This document shows positions 17,501 through 24,882 of a stretch of 28,838 bases of DNA, one piece after another; positions within the stretch are counted from its first letter, which is position 1; the number at the start of each line of letters is the position of its first letter. Location of the stretch: assembly GCA_045533895.1 (NCBI GenBank), contig JAZSIT010000105.1, forward strand, positions 1 through 28,838, given 5' to 3'. A program made the translations under genes and the position numbers. This DNA is from SFLA01 sp045533895 (GTDB lineage Bacteria; Bacillota; Clostridia; Oscillospirales; CAG-382). The notes below the pieces were generated by a model that was given only the letters and a program-made list of their open reading frames with translations, was not told where the DNA came from and did not search any database.

Positions 17501-18805
17501 AACGACGCTCTGGAATCAGTTGTCTTCAACAAAAACGGTTTCACTGTCGATAAAGGCGCGTTTGCATACTGTTCTAATTTAAGCAGTATTTCTAACGAAG
17601 AATACGCAACCGATATTGGTGATTACGCATTTGCTTACACCTCTGTTAACAGCGTAAACCTTGCGGGGGCAGTAACACTTGGTCAGCATGCGTTTATAAA
17701 AGAAGTCGTTACTCCTTTCGAGGTCGTTCTCGGTAACTCGTTAACAACACTGAGCGATAACCCCTTCGCAATGTGCGATATTCCCGTCTTCTCAACAAGA
17801 GAGACAACCGAATTCAACGGTGTTGAATATGAAAAATCTGTTTATGATTACGATATAAACGAAACCGTAAAGGTTATTAACGGCTCCTTGTATCAGGTTG
17901 TTCCCAACGGACTTGAGCTTATTGTTTACGCAGGAGATAACGGAACTGTTACCGTTGCAGATGACACGGTGAGAATAGGCGCCTATGCCTTCGCCGGAAC
18001 CGATGCAAAGCAGGTTATTCTCCCCTACTCCGTATACTCTGTGGGACACAAGGCGTTCTATAAGTGCGATAAACTGTCTGTAATTTCTTTCAGCAGTTAT
18101 AACGCTCCCATACTTGAAGAAGAGTACGATTATATGTACTTTGTTTCCGGTGAAAATATTTCTGCCACAGGAGAATACACCTTTACCACCGTAGTCGGTG
18201 ACGGCGAAATTGTTAAAAGCGGTTTGGGAATTACGCCTTACTTTATGTGGAACGCATCTGAAAATGCAGCTTCCGTATATTACGGTGCTAACTTTGTGGA
18301 TTATATCGGTCACATAAACGAAGGTCTTATTATGGTCAGACCTACAAACGGAAAGAATTACAGTTCATTTATATTTGGTCAGTACTTTAATACTGTTATT
18401 GACGGTGCTGCCGCTGCCGATGAAATAACACTGGCGGCTATAAAAGCTATTAATTCTCTCCCCGAAACCGTTTCTCTTAACGATAAATGGTTGGTTGAAG
18501 CGGCTCGTGCAGCGTATGACCTTATTTCCACCCTTGAACAAAAAGCACTTGTTACCAATTATAGTCTGCTCACACAGGCTGAAAAGCGTATAAGTGACCT
18601 TGAATACCTTGCAAATTCCGATACCTCTGAAGGTGACGTTTCCGATGATATCACCGATGATGGCGGCAATTTAGTGGTAATTGTCATTGTTATCGCTGTT
18701 TTGGCGGTAGCGGCAGGCGGAGCGTTTATATTTGTTTTGTTAAAAAACAAGAAAAAGAAAAACACAGTCTCTGATATAGAGACTGAAACCTCTGATAATA
18801 TATAA
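11597..18805 (+). CDS. Giant membrane-anchored subtilase (S8) with BspA-like repeats
   Basis: A 2402-residue surface serine protease. The signal segment is at about 14-40 and an I9-like propeptide at about 55-165. The lactocepin/C5a-peptidase-type S8 domain has Asp215 (AVLDTG), His291 (DHGTHVSG), oxyanion Asn387 and Ser612 (SGTSMACP), with a PA insert at about 440-560. Fn3-like beta domains follow (about 710-860, ending VPYLAFYGDW), then beta domains with two Big2-like units (about 1140-1220 and 1295-1360). BspA-like LRR_5 repeats of the form IGxYAFxxC.xLxxVxL run from about 1370 to 2165. A helical QKALVTNY-type segment (about 2275-2338), one helix (about 2359-2383) and a lysine-rich tail end the protein. 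AGGAAGG precedes the ATG. Probable job: adhesion plus proteolysis feeding the peptide transporter encoded downstream. Confidence 0.92.
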   Translation: MVSNRKKRKNTLAKVLVVTLAFIFVLTCFLSGGDGSVAVAESFIKLVDKELNTGLFNYLDNSVVFKLPETIKDTDTISLIVQMKDEESVLDVYEKSLTNLSFSEFTNSDQAVSIRKDIAKEKERLISVLNNSGIDYSTGKNYSELISGFEIIITAADFEDVCIALNDYANTYISEAYEQAKTELVENDVNVYDTGIFNSSQFGYDGTGIVVAVLDTGLDYTHTAFSVDNFTADRSKLGLTFDDVAAVLSDSVASEMNTGLTASDVYVNDKVPFAFDYADEDSDVYPISSDHGTHVSGIIAGKDDVITGVAPNAQIVSMKIFSDTRDSAYTSWILAALEDCAVLGVDVINMSIGTACGFSRENDKEFISGVYDRIRAQGISMVVAASNSFNSTYGSEKNGNLGLTSNPDSATVGSPSTYPGVISVASVSGVKTPYMLYGDTIIYFNESTDRVSEEKVFVDELLDNGVDSLTIEYITIPGAGRSADYTGIDVTGKIVLVSRGSTTFEEKANVAQQKGAAGLIIYNNVSGDIKMNVGDTTMAVCSISQDDGEMLAAAGTGTITVSRSNTSGPFMSDFSSWGPAPDLSIKPEITAHGGSIYSAVPGQDYDRISGTSMACPNISGITVLLRQYVKENFKDIADDSVAVAKLVNQLMMSTADILINKNGLPYSIRKQGAGLANLDNCSATDAYIITYNRKDGTELDKSKIELGDDPEKTGVYDLVFAVVNFGSSSLSYDISALVMTEGVSDTKTAHGETTVTEEAQLLEGAKVEIASVENGVLNGNNVTVNAGETVKITVKITLTDENKKYMDSSFENGMYVEGFVVLTATSGTEVDLSVPYLAFYGDWTLSPIFDLDYYATNKDELDNSLDLVDKTLPDAYATRPIGGINGDYVSYLGSFYFQQDPSVSQIAADRKYISLTNQQEGVNSLRFVWAGLLRNAARVDITITDDATGEIVYERTENDIRKSYGDGGSIYPANIKIEFSAIDNNLKNNSTFTVKLKSYLDYGEGGGDTNLSNEFSFPLVTDFEAPAITDCEFYTEYDSSEKQLRYFAKLSVYDNHYSMGLQVGYVGLDAEGTGYMLNSFDQYLTPVYSEFNTDSYVIYELTDYIDIIRQNATNKNTITVACYDYALNQATYEIALPDDYLDITFGEEELVLSPNEVVDLMPLVYPETEWSELLEFYCTAPASGEVGRVVNNQLVAVNPGKAVVIARDPVTKKQATISLRVLSEDEEGFMRYDKPVLDTFNLTGYLVNKAYFFLNSVDREIGATGDEMKFTSEQYSLSMYPSESVTLRYQLDAFFPEDTELVFESSNSNIVTVNENGVITGVSEGFASVSVRVTMDGKSTYYSQSINISIKDPYETTGASLTHYFGLGGEVIIPETLSITEIGQYAFSNFDYIAKEPHEITEEEPDSTKIWYIGDSTITTVVIPEGVEKIGPYAFANLTALKKVVLPSTLKFISQGAFYGCTSLTTVEGLENVKFINQGAFYGCDIKNDIVLENATAVADYAFAYNENLDGVTLSKSTQSIGAYAFVGCKDLDELVIEAEYVKLGQYVFSDCSSLKEISINSAVIPAGAFNGCKKLKTVTLGKDVSVIGEYAFGGTAVEKLTFASGNKNFVLSSDGKYVTDSTGTKLMLVLPSADGNFTLSDKKITTVASGAFSGNKNIEAVDMPYITVVESYAFAQCGELESVKFGTLTHIGDYAFTGTALTEVPDLSKVNTIGKYAFAHSAIESVIIPDGMTVSEGAFSGCNSLESITIGNNVVLDNKAFYLDTQINWTYDFYTVGDTRYYYYVFVSPIHSLTIGDNVKIGNSAFYGASELTEVTIGNNAIIGDYAFYNAPMLERIDLSSVKEIGDYAFSGDVLYIAYDSTFTNFAIDEDGYYMYSYNAPALEEIDLSSADFVGEYAFAYCKELASVKLGSSLTKLSAGTFTCCDALADINLDKLTEIGGYALNQTSVSAVDLSSAAVIGEYAFSENDALESVVFNKNGFTVDKGAFAYCSNLSSISNEEYATDIGDYAFAYTSVNSVNLAGAVTLGQHAFIKEVVTPFEVVLGNSLTTLSDNPFAMCDIPVFSTRETTEFNGVEYEKSVYDYDINETVKVINGSLYQVVPNGLELIVYAGDNGTVTVADDTVRIGAYAFAGTDAKQVILPYSVYSVGHKAFYKCDKLSVISFSSYNAPILEEEYDYMYFVSGENISATGEYTFTTVVGDGEIVKSGLGITPYFMWNASENAASVYYGANFVDYIGHINEGLIMVRPTNGKNYSSFIFGQYFNTVIDGAAAADEITLAAIKAINSLPETVSLNDKWLVEAARAAYDLISTLEQKALVTNYSLLTQAEKRISDLEYLANSDTSEGDVSDDITDDGGNLVVIVIVIAVLAVAAGGAFIFVLLKNKKKKNTVSDIETETSDNI
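15706..18100 (+). repeat. Coding region for BspA-like leucine-rich repeats
   Basis: Over 20 degenerate repeat units encode variants of IGDYAFxxCxxLxxVxLxxxxxx. They are protein-level repeats (LRR_5/BspA type) with diverged DNA, so they are unlikely to be a recent tandem expansion. Such regions in BspA and Trichomonas surface proteins bind host matrix proteins; binding here is inference. Confidence 0.8.
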
Positions 18806-18823
18806 GAAAATCGGAGAAACAAC

Positions 18824-20173
18824 ATGAATAGAATAATAAAATTATGTGCTTTGTCGGGATTGCTTTTACTTGCGGTCCTGGCAACCACAGCGTGTTCCGG
18901 AAATTGGGATCCTCCTTACGAGGATCTCAACGAGAACGGATATACCGTAAGCGTAAGATTTGACGCAAACGGAGGCGTTTTCGCAGGTACCAAGGACGTT
19001 TATATAGTAGACGTTTTCGATATCGCTGATGCTTCTTCCGAAAAAGGCGTATATTTACTTGCACCGGAAGATCCTCTTCGCGCTGAAGGCGCTTTTGAGA
19101 TTTCAAGAAACGGTTATTTCCTTGCCGGTTGGTATACTGAGCGTACGCCCCGCGTTAACGAAAATGGGCAAGCACTGGATGATTACGGAGTGCCCACTTC
19201 CGAATCCGGCAGACAACAAGGTTATTCCTATAATGGCAGGTGGGATTTTAATACAAATACACTTTCTGTTGAGAACAGCGCTTCATTTGATTCAAGTGAA
19301 CCATATGTAACTCTTTATGCAGCTTGGATTCCGTATTTTACATACGAGTTTTATGCAGAAGGTGACAACGGAGATTTTAATCTTGTGGATTCTTTTACGG
19401 GAATAGATCTGGAAATACCTGAATGGAACGCAAACACCGGCAAGCTGGATACTAAATCTTTCCCGCAGCGTGACGGATATACTTTCGATTCCGCATTCCT
19501 TGACGCCGAAAAAACTATTCCCTTAACCGAAAAGTTATCCGGCGCATCTGAATATGTGGATTACAAAACCGGCACTACATCGACCGAGAAGATCAGTATT
19601 TTCTCTACTTGGCTTGATGGAAACTGGTATAAGATCTACAATGCAAAGCAATTCTATAACAACAGCCGCCTTGATGGTAATTACATTCTTTGCAATGATA
19701 TTAATTTTACAGACGAGGTTTGGTCTCCTACCCTTGCGAAGGGTAAATTTATCGGAAAAATTTACGGTAACGGTTACAAGATTTCCGGCGTAAACGTAAT
19801 TCAAGCGGATAATTCACAGCTTTTCGGCGGATTGTTCGGATCTATTGACCAAGGCGCTGTCTTTGAAAACGTTGTTTTTGAAAACGTTTCTTACGAAATA
19901 AACGCCGGTTCCCGTATGCAGGGTGCCACTTTCGGACTTTTGGCGGGTACTATTTCGAGTGATGCGGTCTTTACAAACGTTTCTGTTTCCGGCAAACTCA
20001 TAATCGGAAAGGACTGTTATCCCCAGACCGGTTACGTTATCGGACTTCTGTGCAGTGCAGGAGGACACGACGGCGTTGATATTTCCAGCATAACCTGTGC
20101 AGCGGCAGAAAACGCTGAAAATATCACTGTCGAAACTGAAGATAACGGCACTGTTACAGTAACCTTTAATTAA
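18824..20173 (+). CDS. Lipoprotein with InlB-type repeats and GLUG-like beta domain
   Basis: A 449-residue protein beginning MNRIIKLCALSG, with a signal peptide ending TTAC (Cys24; Thr at -3 is not ideal for a lipobox). Residues about 40-165 resemble InlB B-repeats (VRFDANGGVF, FLAGWYTERTP, LYAAW). A second related unit covers about 170-270 (YTFDSAFLD, IFSTWL). Residues about 280-440 resemble GLUG-type beta-solenoid repeats (GKFIGKIYGNGYKISG, LFGGLFGSI). These are surface-exposed binding modules, with no catalytic residues visible. The gene starts 18 bases after the protease and precedes the binding-protein gene by 47 bases. It may be an accessory subunit for substrate capture, which is inference. 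Confidence 0.75.
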   Translation: MNRIIKLCALSGLLLLAVLATTACSGNWDPPYEDLNENGYTVSVRFDANGGVFAGTKDVYIVDVFDIADASSEKGVYLLAPEDPLRAEGAFEISRNGYFLAGWYTERTPRVNENGQALDDYGVPTSESGRQQGYSYNGRWDFNTNTLSVENSASFDSSEPYVTLYAAWIPYFTYEFYAEGDNGDFNLVDSFTGIDLEIPEWNANTGKLDTKSFPQRDGYTFDSAFLDAEKTIPLTEKLSGASEYVDYKTGTTSTEKISIFSTWLDGNWYKIYNAKQFYNNSRLDGNYILCNDINFTDEVWSPTLAKGKFIGKIYGNGYKISGVNVIQADNSQLFGGLFGSIDQGAVFENVVFENVSYEINAGSRMQGATFGLLAGTISSDAVFTNVSVSGKLIIGKDCYPQTGYVIGLLCSAGGHDGVDISSITCAAAENAENITVETEDNGTVTVTFN

Positions 20174-20220
20174 TTTTTGTTTATTAATTTTTACTAAATA
20201 AACGGAGGATTTTTTGAAAA

Positions 20221-22800
20221 ATGAAAAACAGAATCATTTCACTTTTTCTGTGCTTGTTGATGTGTCTTTCCACCGTAGCAATCCTTGCAGGTTGTGATGG
20301 CAACAGCTCATCCAAGCCCGATGCGCTGGTTGTAATGACCGATGCACTCGATGGTGTTTTTAATCCCTTTTTCTCTACTACCGGAGCAGACAGCACCATC
20401 GTTTCCATGACCCAGATCGGTATGCTTACTACCGGTTATGAAAACGGTAAGGTAGTTGTTGCATGCGGCGATGGTGAGGCAGTAGTAGTTAAGGATTATG
20501 CCATCAACTACGATTCCGCGAAGGACACCACCACTTACACTTTTGTTCTTAAAAACGGTATTCTTTATTCTGATGGACATCCTCTTACAATGGAAGACGT
20601 AATGTTCAACCTTTATGTGTATCTCGATCCCGTATACACCGGTTCTTCCACTATGTATTCAACCGACATTCTCGGTCTCCAGGACTATCGCACACAGACT
20701 TTGGGCTCCGGCTCCGGCGATGTTGACGACAGCATCTCCTCTGCGGCAAGCTCCCGTGCACAAAACCGTATCAACGAGCTTATTAATCTGTTCAGACAAG
20801 CGGGCGCTACCGCTACTGCAGGAAGCTACAGCGCTGATTACGATGCAATGGTTGCTGCTATAAAAGCACATTCTCTTTCCAACGGCTATAAAGAAGCGAT
20901 TTCCTCAAATGCAAGTGAAGTTACGGTTGATGACCTTCTGGCAGACTATGAGCGCGCTCTCAAGCTTTTCCGTGAAGAACTTGAAACCGACTATGTAAGT
21001 GCGCAGGAAGCTTATACCGATGAGCCTTATAAATCCCGCGAAGAGTTCAAAAATCCCGTTACTTGCTTTATGTTTGCGGAAGGATATGTAAATATCGAAT
21101 ACGCAAAAGACCCTGTTACCAACAAGGACATTAAATCTAAAATCGAAAAAGTAACACTTCTTTATAACGATTCTGTTGTAACTGACAAAGAATCCGCTAT
21201 TGAGTACGTATATCAGTCCAAGATCGAGCAGGAGCTTGACCAGATACTTCTCTTCTGGGCAACCGCACAGACTCTTAAAACCGAGTTTACCGCTAAGGCA
21301 AAGGAAGTTATACTCCACGAAAACGTTGCGGACGACGGCTCTCTGGCTGTTCCCAATATAAGCGGTATTGTTTCTCTGGGCCATACCACCGAAGTTACCG
21401 AGGTTACCGCAAACAATGGTACATATAAGGTTGCTCACGAGCATAACGAAGACGGCACTGTTAAGAACGCAGACGAATATGATGTTCTTCAGATAACTAT
21501 TAACGGCGTTGACCCCAAGGCTATCTGGAACTTCGCCTTCGCCGTTGCTCCCCAGCATTACTATGCTGAAGGACATAAGGTAGATATTGCAAACAATCAG
21601 TTTGGCGTTGTTTTCGGCTCCTACGACTTTATGACCAACGAAATCCAGTCTACCCGTAACATTAAGGTTCCTATGGGTGCCGGACCTTACGTTGCCACCG
21701 ACAATTCCAATAATGATAATCCCTCCGGCACATCTTTCTATAGCGATAACGTCGTTTACTTTAAGGCGAATAAATCCTTCCTTCTCGGCGAGCCCAAGAT
21801 CGAAAAACTTCGTTATCAGGTTGTAAGCTCTACCAACGCACTCAGCGCTTTGGAAAGCGGCTCTGTTCACTTTGTAACTCCTCAGTTTACCCAGAATAAT
21901 ATTGATAAACTCAATTCTCTTGAAAGCAAGGGTATTGAAAAGACTTGGACTCAGCAGTTGGGTTACGGTTATATTGGTATCAACGCTGAAAAAGTTACAG
22001 ATATAAATCTTCGTAAAGCGATTATGTGTGCTATGGATACCAGCCTTGCACTTAGTTATTACAGCGCAGGTATGGCAGAAACCATCTACTGGCCCATGTC
22101 CACCGTAAGCTGGGCATATCCCAAGGATGCTTCCGGCAAAAACAGCCGTGATAACGGCCATGATTACCCCGCCATCAACTTTAATAAAGAGGATGCAAAG
22201 GCTACCGTTCTTGATTATATGGCAGCAGCAGGCGTTTCTGCAGGCGATTCCAAGCTTTCTATTCGATTCACAATCGCAGGTGCAAACCTTACCGACCATC
22301 CTACTTACCAGACCTTCCGTGCAGCAGCAGAACTGCTTAACGAGTGCGGATGGGATATTGAAGTAGTTGCGGATTCCAACGCTCTCACCAAGCTCAGCAC
22401 AGGTTCTCTTGCGGTTTGGGCAGCAGCTTGGGGCTCTACCGTTGACCCTGACCTTTATCAGGTATACCACAAGAATTCCACTGCCACCAGCGTTCTGGCT
22501 TGGGGTTATGATGCAATTCTTGCTAATCCCGCTAACTACCCAGTTGAGAATTCTATTCTCAGCCAGCTCAGCGAAGTTATTGATGACGCACGCGCTACCG
22601 ATGACCAGGCAGTACGTACCGCTCTCTATGAAGAAGCTATGGGTTATATTCTTGACCTTGCGGTTGAGCTTCCCGTTTACCAGCGTATGGTTCTGTATGC
22701 TTACAACGGAAATGTTATCGATTCCGCTTCTCTTCCCGGCGAAATCAATCCCTATACTTCTCCCCTTGACCATATTTGGGAAATCGAATTCGCTGACTAA
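20221..22800 (+). CDS. Oversized peptide-type ABC substrate-binding lipoprotein (family 5)
   Basis: An 859-residue binding protein of the OppA/DppA family, against the usual 500-600. The lipobox LAGC places the lipid anchor at Cys25. Family 5 motifs include TYTFVLKNGILYSDGHPLTM near residue 105, AFAVAPQHYYAEG near 440, GYGYIGINAEKVTDINLRKA near 580, and a C-terminal ELPVYQRMVLYAYN. Between about 150 and 418 lies a largely helical, acidic insertion of roughly 260 residues absent from standard OppA. Strong GGAGG precedes the ATG. Permease and ATPase genes follow directly, so this supplies the importer's substrate. Peptide is favoured by the protease neighbour, but the family also binds nickel and sugars. 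Confidence 0.9.
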   Translation: MKNRIISLFLCLLMCLSTVAILAGCDGNSSSKPDALVVMTDALDGVFNPFFSTTGADSTIVSMTQIGMLTTGYENGKVVVACGDGEAVVVKDYAINYDSAKDTTTYTFVLKNGILYSDGHPLTMEDVMFNLYVYLDPVYTGSSTMYSTDILGLQDYRTQTLGSGSGDVDDSISSAASSRAQNRINELINLFRQAGATATAGSYSADYDAMVAAIKAHSLSNGYKEAISSNASEVTVDDLLADYERALKLFREELETDYVSAQEAYTDEPYKSREEFKNPVTCFMFAEGYVNIEYAKDPVTNKDIKSKIEKVTLLYNDSVVTDKESAIEYVYQSKIEQELDQILLFWATAQTLKTEFTAKAKEVILHENVADDGSLAVPNISGIVSLGHTTEVTEVTANNGTYKVAHEHNEDGTVKNADEYDVLQITINGVDPKAIWNFAFAVAPQHYYAEGHKVDIANNQFGVVFGSYDFMTNEIQSTRNIKVPMGAGPYVATDNSNNDNPSGTSFYSDNVVYFKANKSFLLGEPKIEKLRYQVVSSTNALSALESGSVHFVTPQFTQNNIDKLNSLESKGIEKTWTQQLGYGYIGINAEKVTDINLRKAIMCAMDTSLALSYYSAGMAETIYWPMSTVSWAYPKDASGKNSRDNGHDYPAINFNKEDAKATVLDYMAAAGVSAGDSKLSIRFTIAGANLTDHPTYQTFRAAAELLNECGWDIEVVADSNALTKLSTGSLAVWAAAWGSTVDPDLYQVYHKNSTATSVLAWGYDAILANPANYPVENSILSQLSEVIDDARATDDQAVRTALYEEAMGYILDLAVELPVYQRMVLYAYNGNVIDSASLPGEINPYTSPLDHIWEIEFAD

Positions 22801-22821
22801 CTATTTTGATCGGAGAGATAT

Positions 22822-23814
22822 ATGTTAAAATACATACTGAAAAGACTTGCTCTTTCGGTCCTTATTCTACTGGGCGTATCTCTTATAATTTACGTGCTCA
22901 TCCGTTGTATGCCTGTCAGCTTTATTGATAGCAAAATAGCGGAAATGAGCATGAACGGTGCTACAATTCCCGAAGAAACCGTAGAGAGTATGAAAGCTCT
23001 CTACGGTCTCGAAGATGATAGCTTTATGGGAATTATCAAGGGCTATCTCAACTGGCTGGGTGCCCTTTGCCGCTTTGATTTCGGCATATCTTTCAAATAC
23101 AGTGTTCCTGTTATCGATGTTATTAAGGACAATATGGGACTTTCCTTTATTATCGCGTTGATCGCGACTGTATTTGAATTTATGATAGCCGTTCCTCTCG
23201 GCATTACCGCCGCTACTCATCAGTATTCCATTCGGGATTATGTAGTAACTATTCTTGTTATGATCGGTATTTCACTGCCTTCCTTTTTCTTCGGTCAGAT
23301 ACTTAAAGATGTTCTGGCCATGAAACTCGGATGGTTCCCTCCTTCGGGGCTTACAGATGCTTCCCAGACACTAAGCGGCGTTTCACTTATGTGGGATTAT
23401 CTGCGCCATTTGTTTATACCCATACTTACCGTTGTAATATTGAGTATCGGCAGCAGAATGCGTATGACACGTACCAATATGCTGGAGGTACTGAATTCCG
23501 ATTATATCCGCACTGCTCGTGCAAAGGGACTTAAAGAAGAAGTCGTAATATACAAGCACGCATTTCGCAATACTCTCATTCCTCTGGTAACAAGTCTTGC
23601 GGGATTACTTCCCTCGCTGTTTTCCGGCGCTATAATTACCGAGCAGGTTTTTGACCTTCCCGGTATCGGTAATCTTGCGTTCCAAGCAATGTCGGACGGC
23701 GATATCCCCTTTATCATGGGTTACAATATGTTCCTGGCGTTGCTCAGCGTATTGGGCGTTCTCCTTGCAGACCTTATGTATGCAGTGGTTGACCCCAGAG
23801 TAAAACTTGAGTAA
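22822..23814 (+). CDS. oppB: Peptide ABC transporter permease OppB/DppB
   Basis: A 330-residue inner permease subunit of the OppB/DppB type. A first helix at about 8-28 is followed by a long external loop (about 29-105) with the family motif LGALCRFDFGISFKYSVPV, then five more helices. The cytoplasmic EAA loop (EEVVIYKHAFRNTLIPLVTS, about residues 236-255) contacts the ATPases. It ends with VLLADLMYAVVDPRVKLE, typical of the family. CGGAGAG precedes the ATG 21 bases after the binding-protein gene. Opp, Dpp and nickel importers cannot be separated by this subunit alone. Confidence 0.93.
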   Translation: MLKYILKRLALSVLILLGVSLIIYVLIRCMPVSFIDSKIAEMSMNGATIPEETVESMKALYGLEDDSFMGIIKGYLNWLGALCRFDFGISFKYSVPVIDVIKDNMGLSFIIALIATVFEFMIAVPLGITAATHQYSIRDYVVTILVMIGISLPSFFFGQILKDVLAMKLGWFPPSGLTDASQTLSGVSLMWDYLRHLFIPILTVVILSIGSRMRMTRTNMLEVLNSDYIRTARAKGLKEEVVIYKHAFRNTLIPLVTSLAGLLPSLFSGAIITEQVFDLPGIGNLAFQAMSDGDIPFIMGYNMFLALLSVLGVLLADLMYAVVDPRVKLE

Positions 23815-23826
23815 AGGAGGAGCGTA

Positions 23827-24879
23827 ATGAAAGACCAAGAGTTAAAAGAAAACATTGATTTTCAGAAAAACGACAGTGCTGAAGAGCAAGCATTGGATAA
23901 AAACGTAAAGCTTATGTCTCCGACACGTATGGTGCTCAGACGCTTCTTCCGTTCCAAGCTCAGCGTTGCCGGTCTTGTAATGATAATATCGCTCTTTTTG
24001 TTTTGCTGGCTTGGGCCTGTGTTTTATGATACATGGGGACAGTCCGAATCCGATTACTCCGGAAAAGTGGAATATACTCAACACGCTGTTACCGTTGAGC
24101 GTGATGGTGAAAGCTATACCTTTTATCAGGTAGTTGAAACCACCAAACCTATGAACGCATTGGCAAAACCCGGTGACGACCATCCCCTCGGTACTGACAA
24201 AAGCGCACGCGATGTTCTTATTCGTCTTATGTACGGCGGAAGAATATCCCTTACCGTTAGTTTTCTTGCGGTGTTTATCACCACCTTTTTCGGGATAATA
24301 TTCGGCGGCGTTGCAGGATATTTTGGCGGTCATATTGACAATATTATAATGAGAATTTGTGATATTCTTATATGTTTGCCGGGATTTCCAATTCTGCTGA
24401 TAGTCGGCACTTTGATTGACGCTGCGGGTATTGACCTTAAATTCAAAATTTATTACCTTATGGCGTTTCTAACGCTCATTTCCTGGCCCGGAACGGCTCG
24501 TCTCGTACGCGGACAGATACTTTCGCTCCGTGAGCAGGAATATATGGTTGCGGCAGAAGCTATGGGGTATTCTACAACAAGAAAAATTTTCAAGCACCTT
24601 ATACCCAACGTCATTCCCCAACTTATCGTTGCAATGACGTTAAGCCTTGGCAGTATGATATTGTACGAAGCTTCCCTTTCCTATCTCGGTTTGGGTGCGC
24701 CCGAGGAATATGCTGCTTGGGGTACTATGATAAATATCGTTGCGGAAGATCAAAATATTCTCCAGAACTTCTTTAACGTATGGGGCCCTCCCGGTATATG
24801 TATTATTCTTGCGGTACTCGGTTTTAACTTTGTGGGCGACGGTCTGCGCGACGCCCTTGACCCTAAAATGAGGAGATAA
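23827..24879 (+). CDS. oppC: Peptide ABC transporter permease OppC/DppC
   Basis: A 350-residue partner permease of OppB. The cytoplasmic N-terminus (about 1-48) is charged, as usual for OppC. TM1 is at about 49-68, then an external segment of around 55 residues with HPLGTDKSARDVLIRLMYGG, followed by five helices. The EAA loop is around GYSTTRKIFKHLIPNVIPQ, and the end, NFVGDGLRDALDPKMRR, is the family signature. The loop between TM1 and HPLGTD includes a small beta-like insertion (VEYTQHAVTVERDGESYTF), longer than in short members. AAAGGAGG precedes the ATG 12 bases after oppB; oppD follows 3 bases after the stop. Confidence 0.93.
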   Translation: MKDQELKENIDFQKNDSAEEQALDKNVKLMSPTRMVLRRFFRSKLSVAGLVMIISLFLFCWLGPVFYDTWGQSESDYSGKVEYTQHAVTVERDGESYTFYQVVETTKPMNALAKPGDDHPLGTDKSARDVLIRLMYGGRISLTVSFLAVFITTFFGIIFGGVAGYFGGHIDNIIMRICDILICLPGFPILLIVGTLIDAAGIDLKFKIYYLMAFLTLISWPGTARLVRGQILSLREQEYMVAAEAMGYSTTRKIFKHLIPNVIPQLIVAMTLSLGSMILYEASLSYLGLGAPEEYAAWGTMINIVAEDQNILQNFFNVWGPPGICIILAVLGFNFVGDGLRDALDPKMRR

Positions 24880-24882
24880 GAT

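Noticed and set aside
15706..18100. Tandem DNA repeat or CRISPR-like array
   Set aside because: The periodicity is at protein level (BspA-like repeats), with diverged codons and no identical direct repeats or spacers.
20179..20203. GTTTATT/AATAAAC inverted repeat before the binding-protein gene, as a terminator
   Set aside because: The stem is only seven A/T-rich pairs with an 11-base loop and no T-run after it, and the ribosome binding site follows at once. It is too weak to call, though mild attenuation is possible.
20905..22773. 622-codon open frame antisense to the binding-protein gene
   Set aside because: Its translation is low in acidic residues, rich in Cys, Val and Ile, and lacks domain motifs. 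It mirrors the codon bias of the well-supported plus-strand gene.
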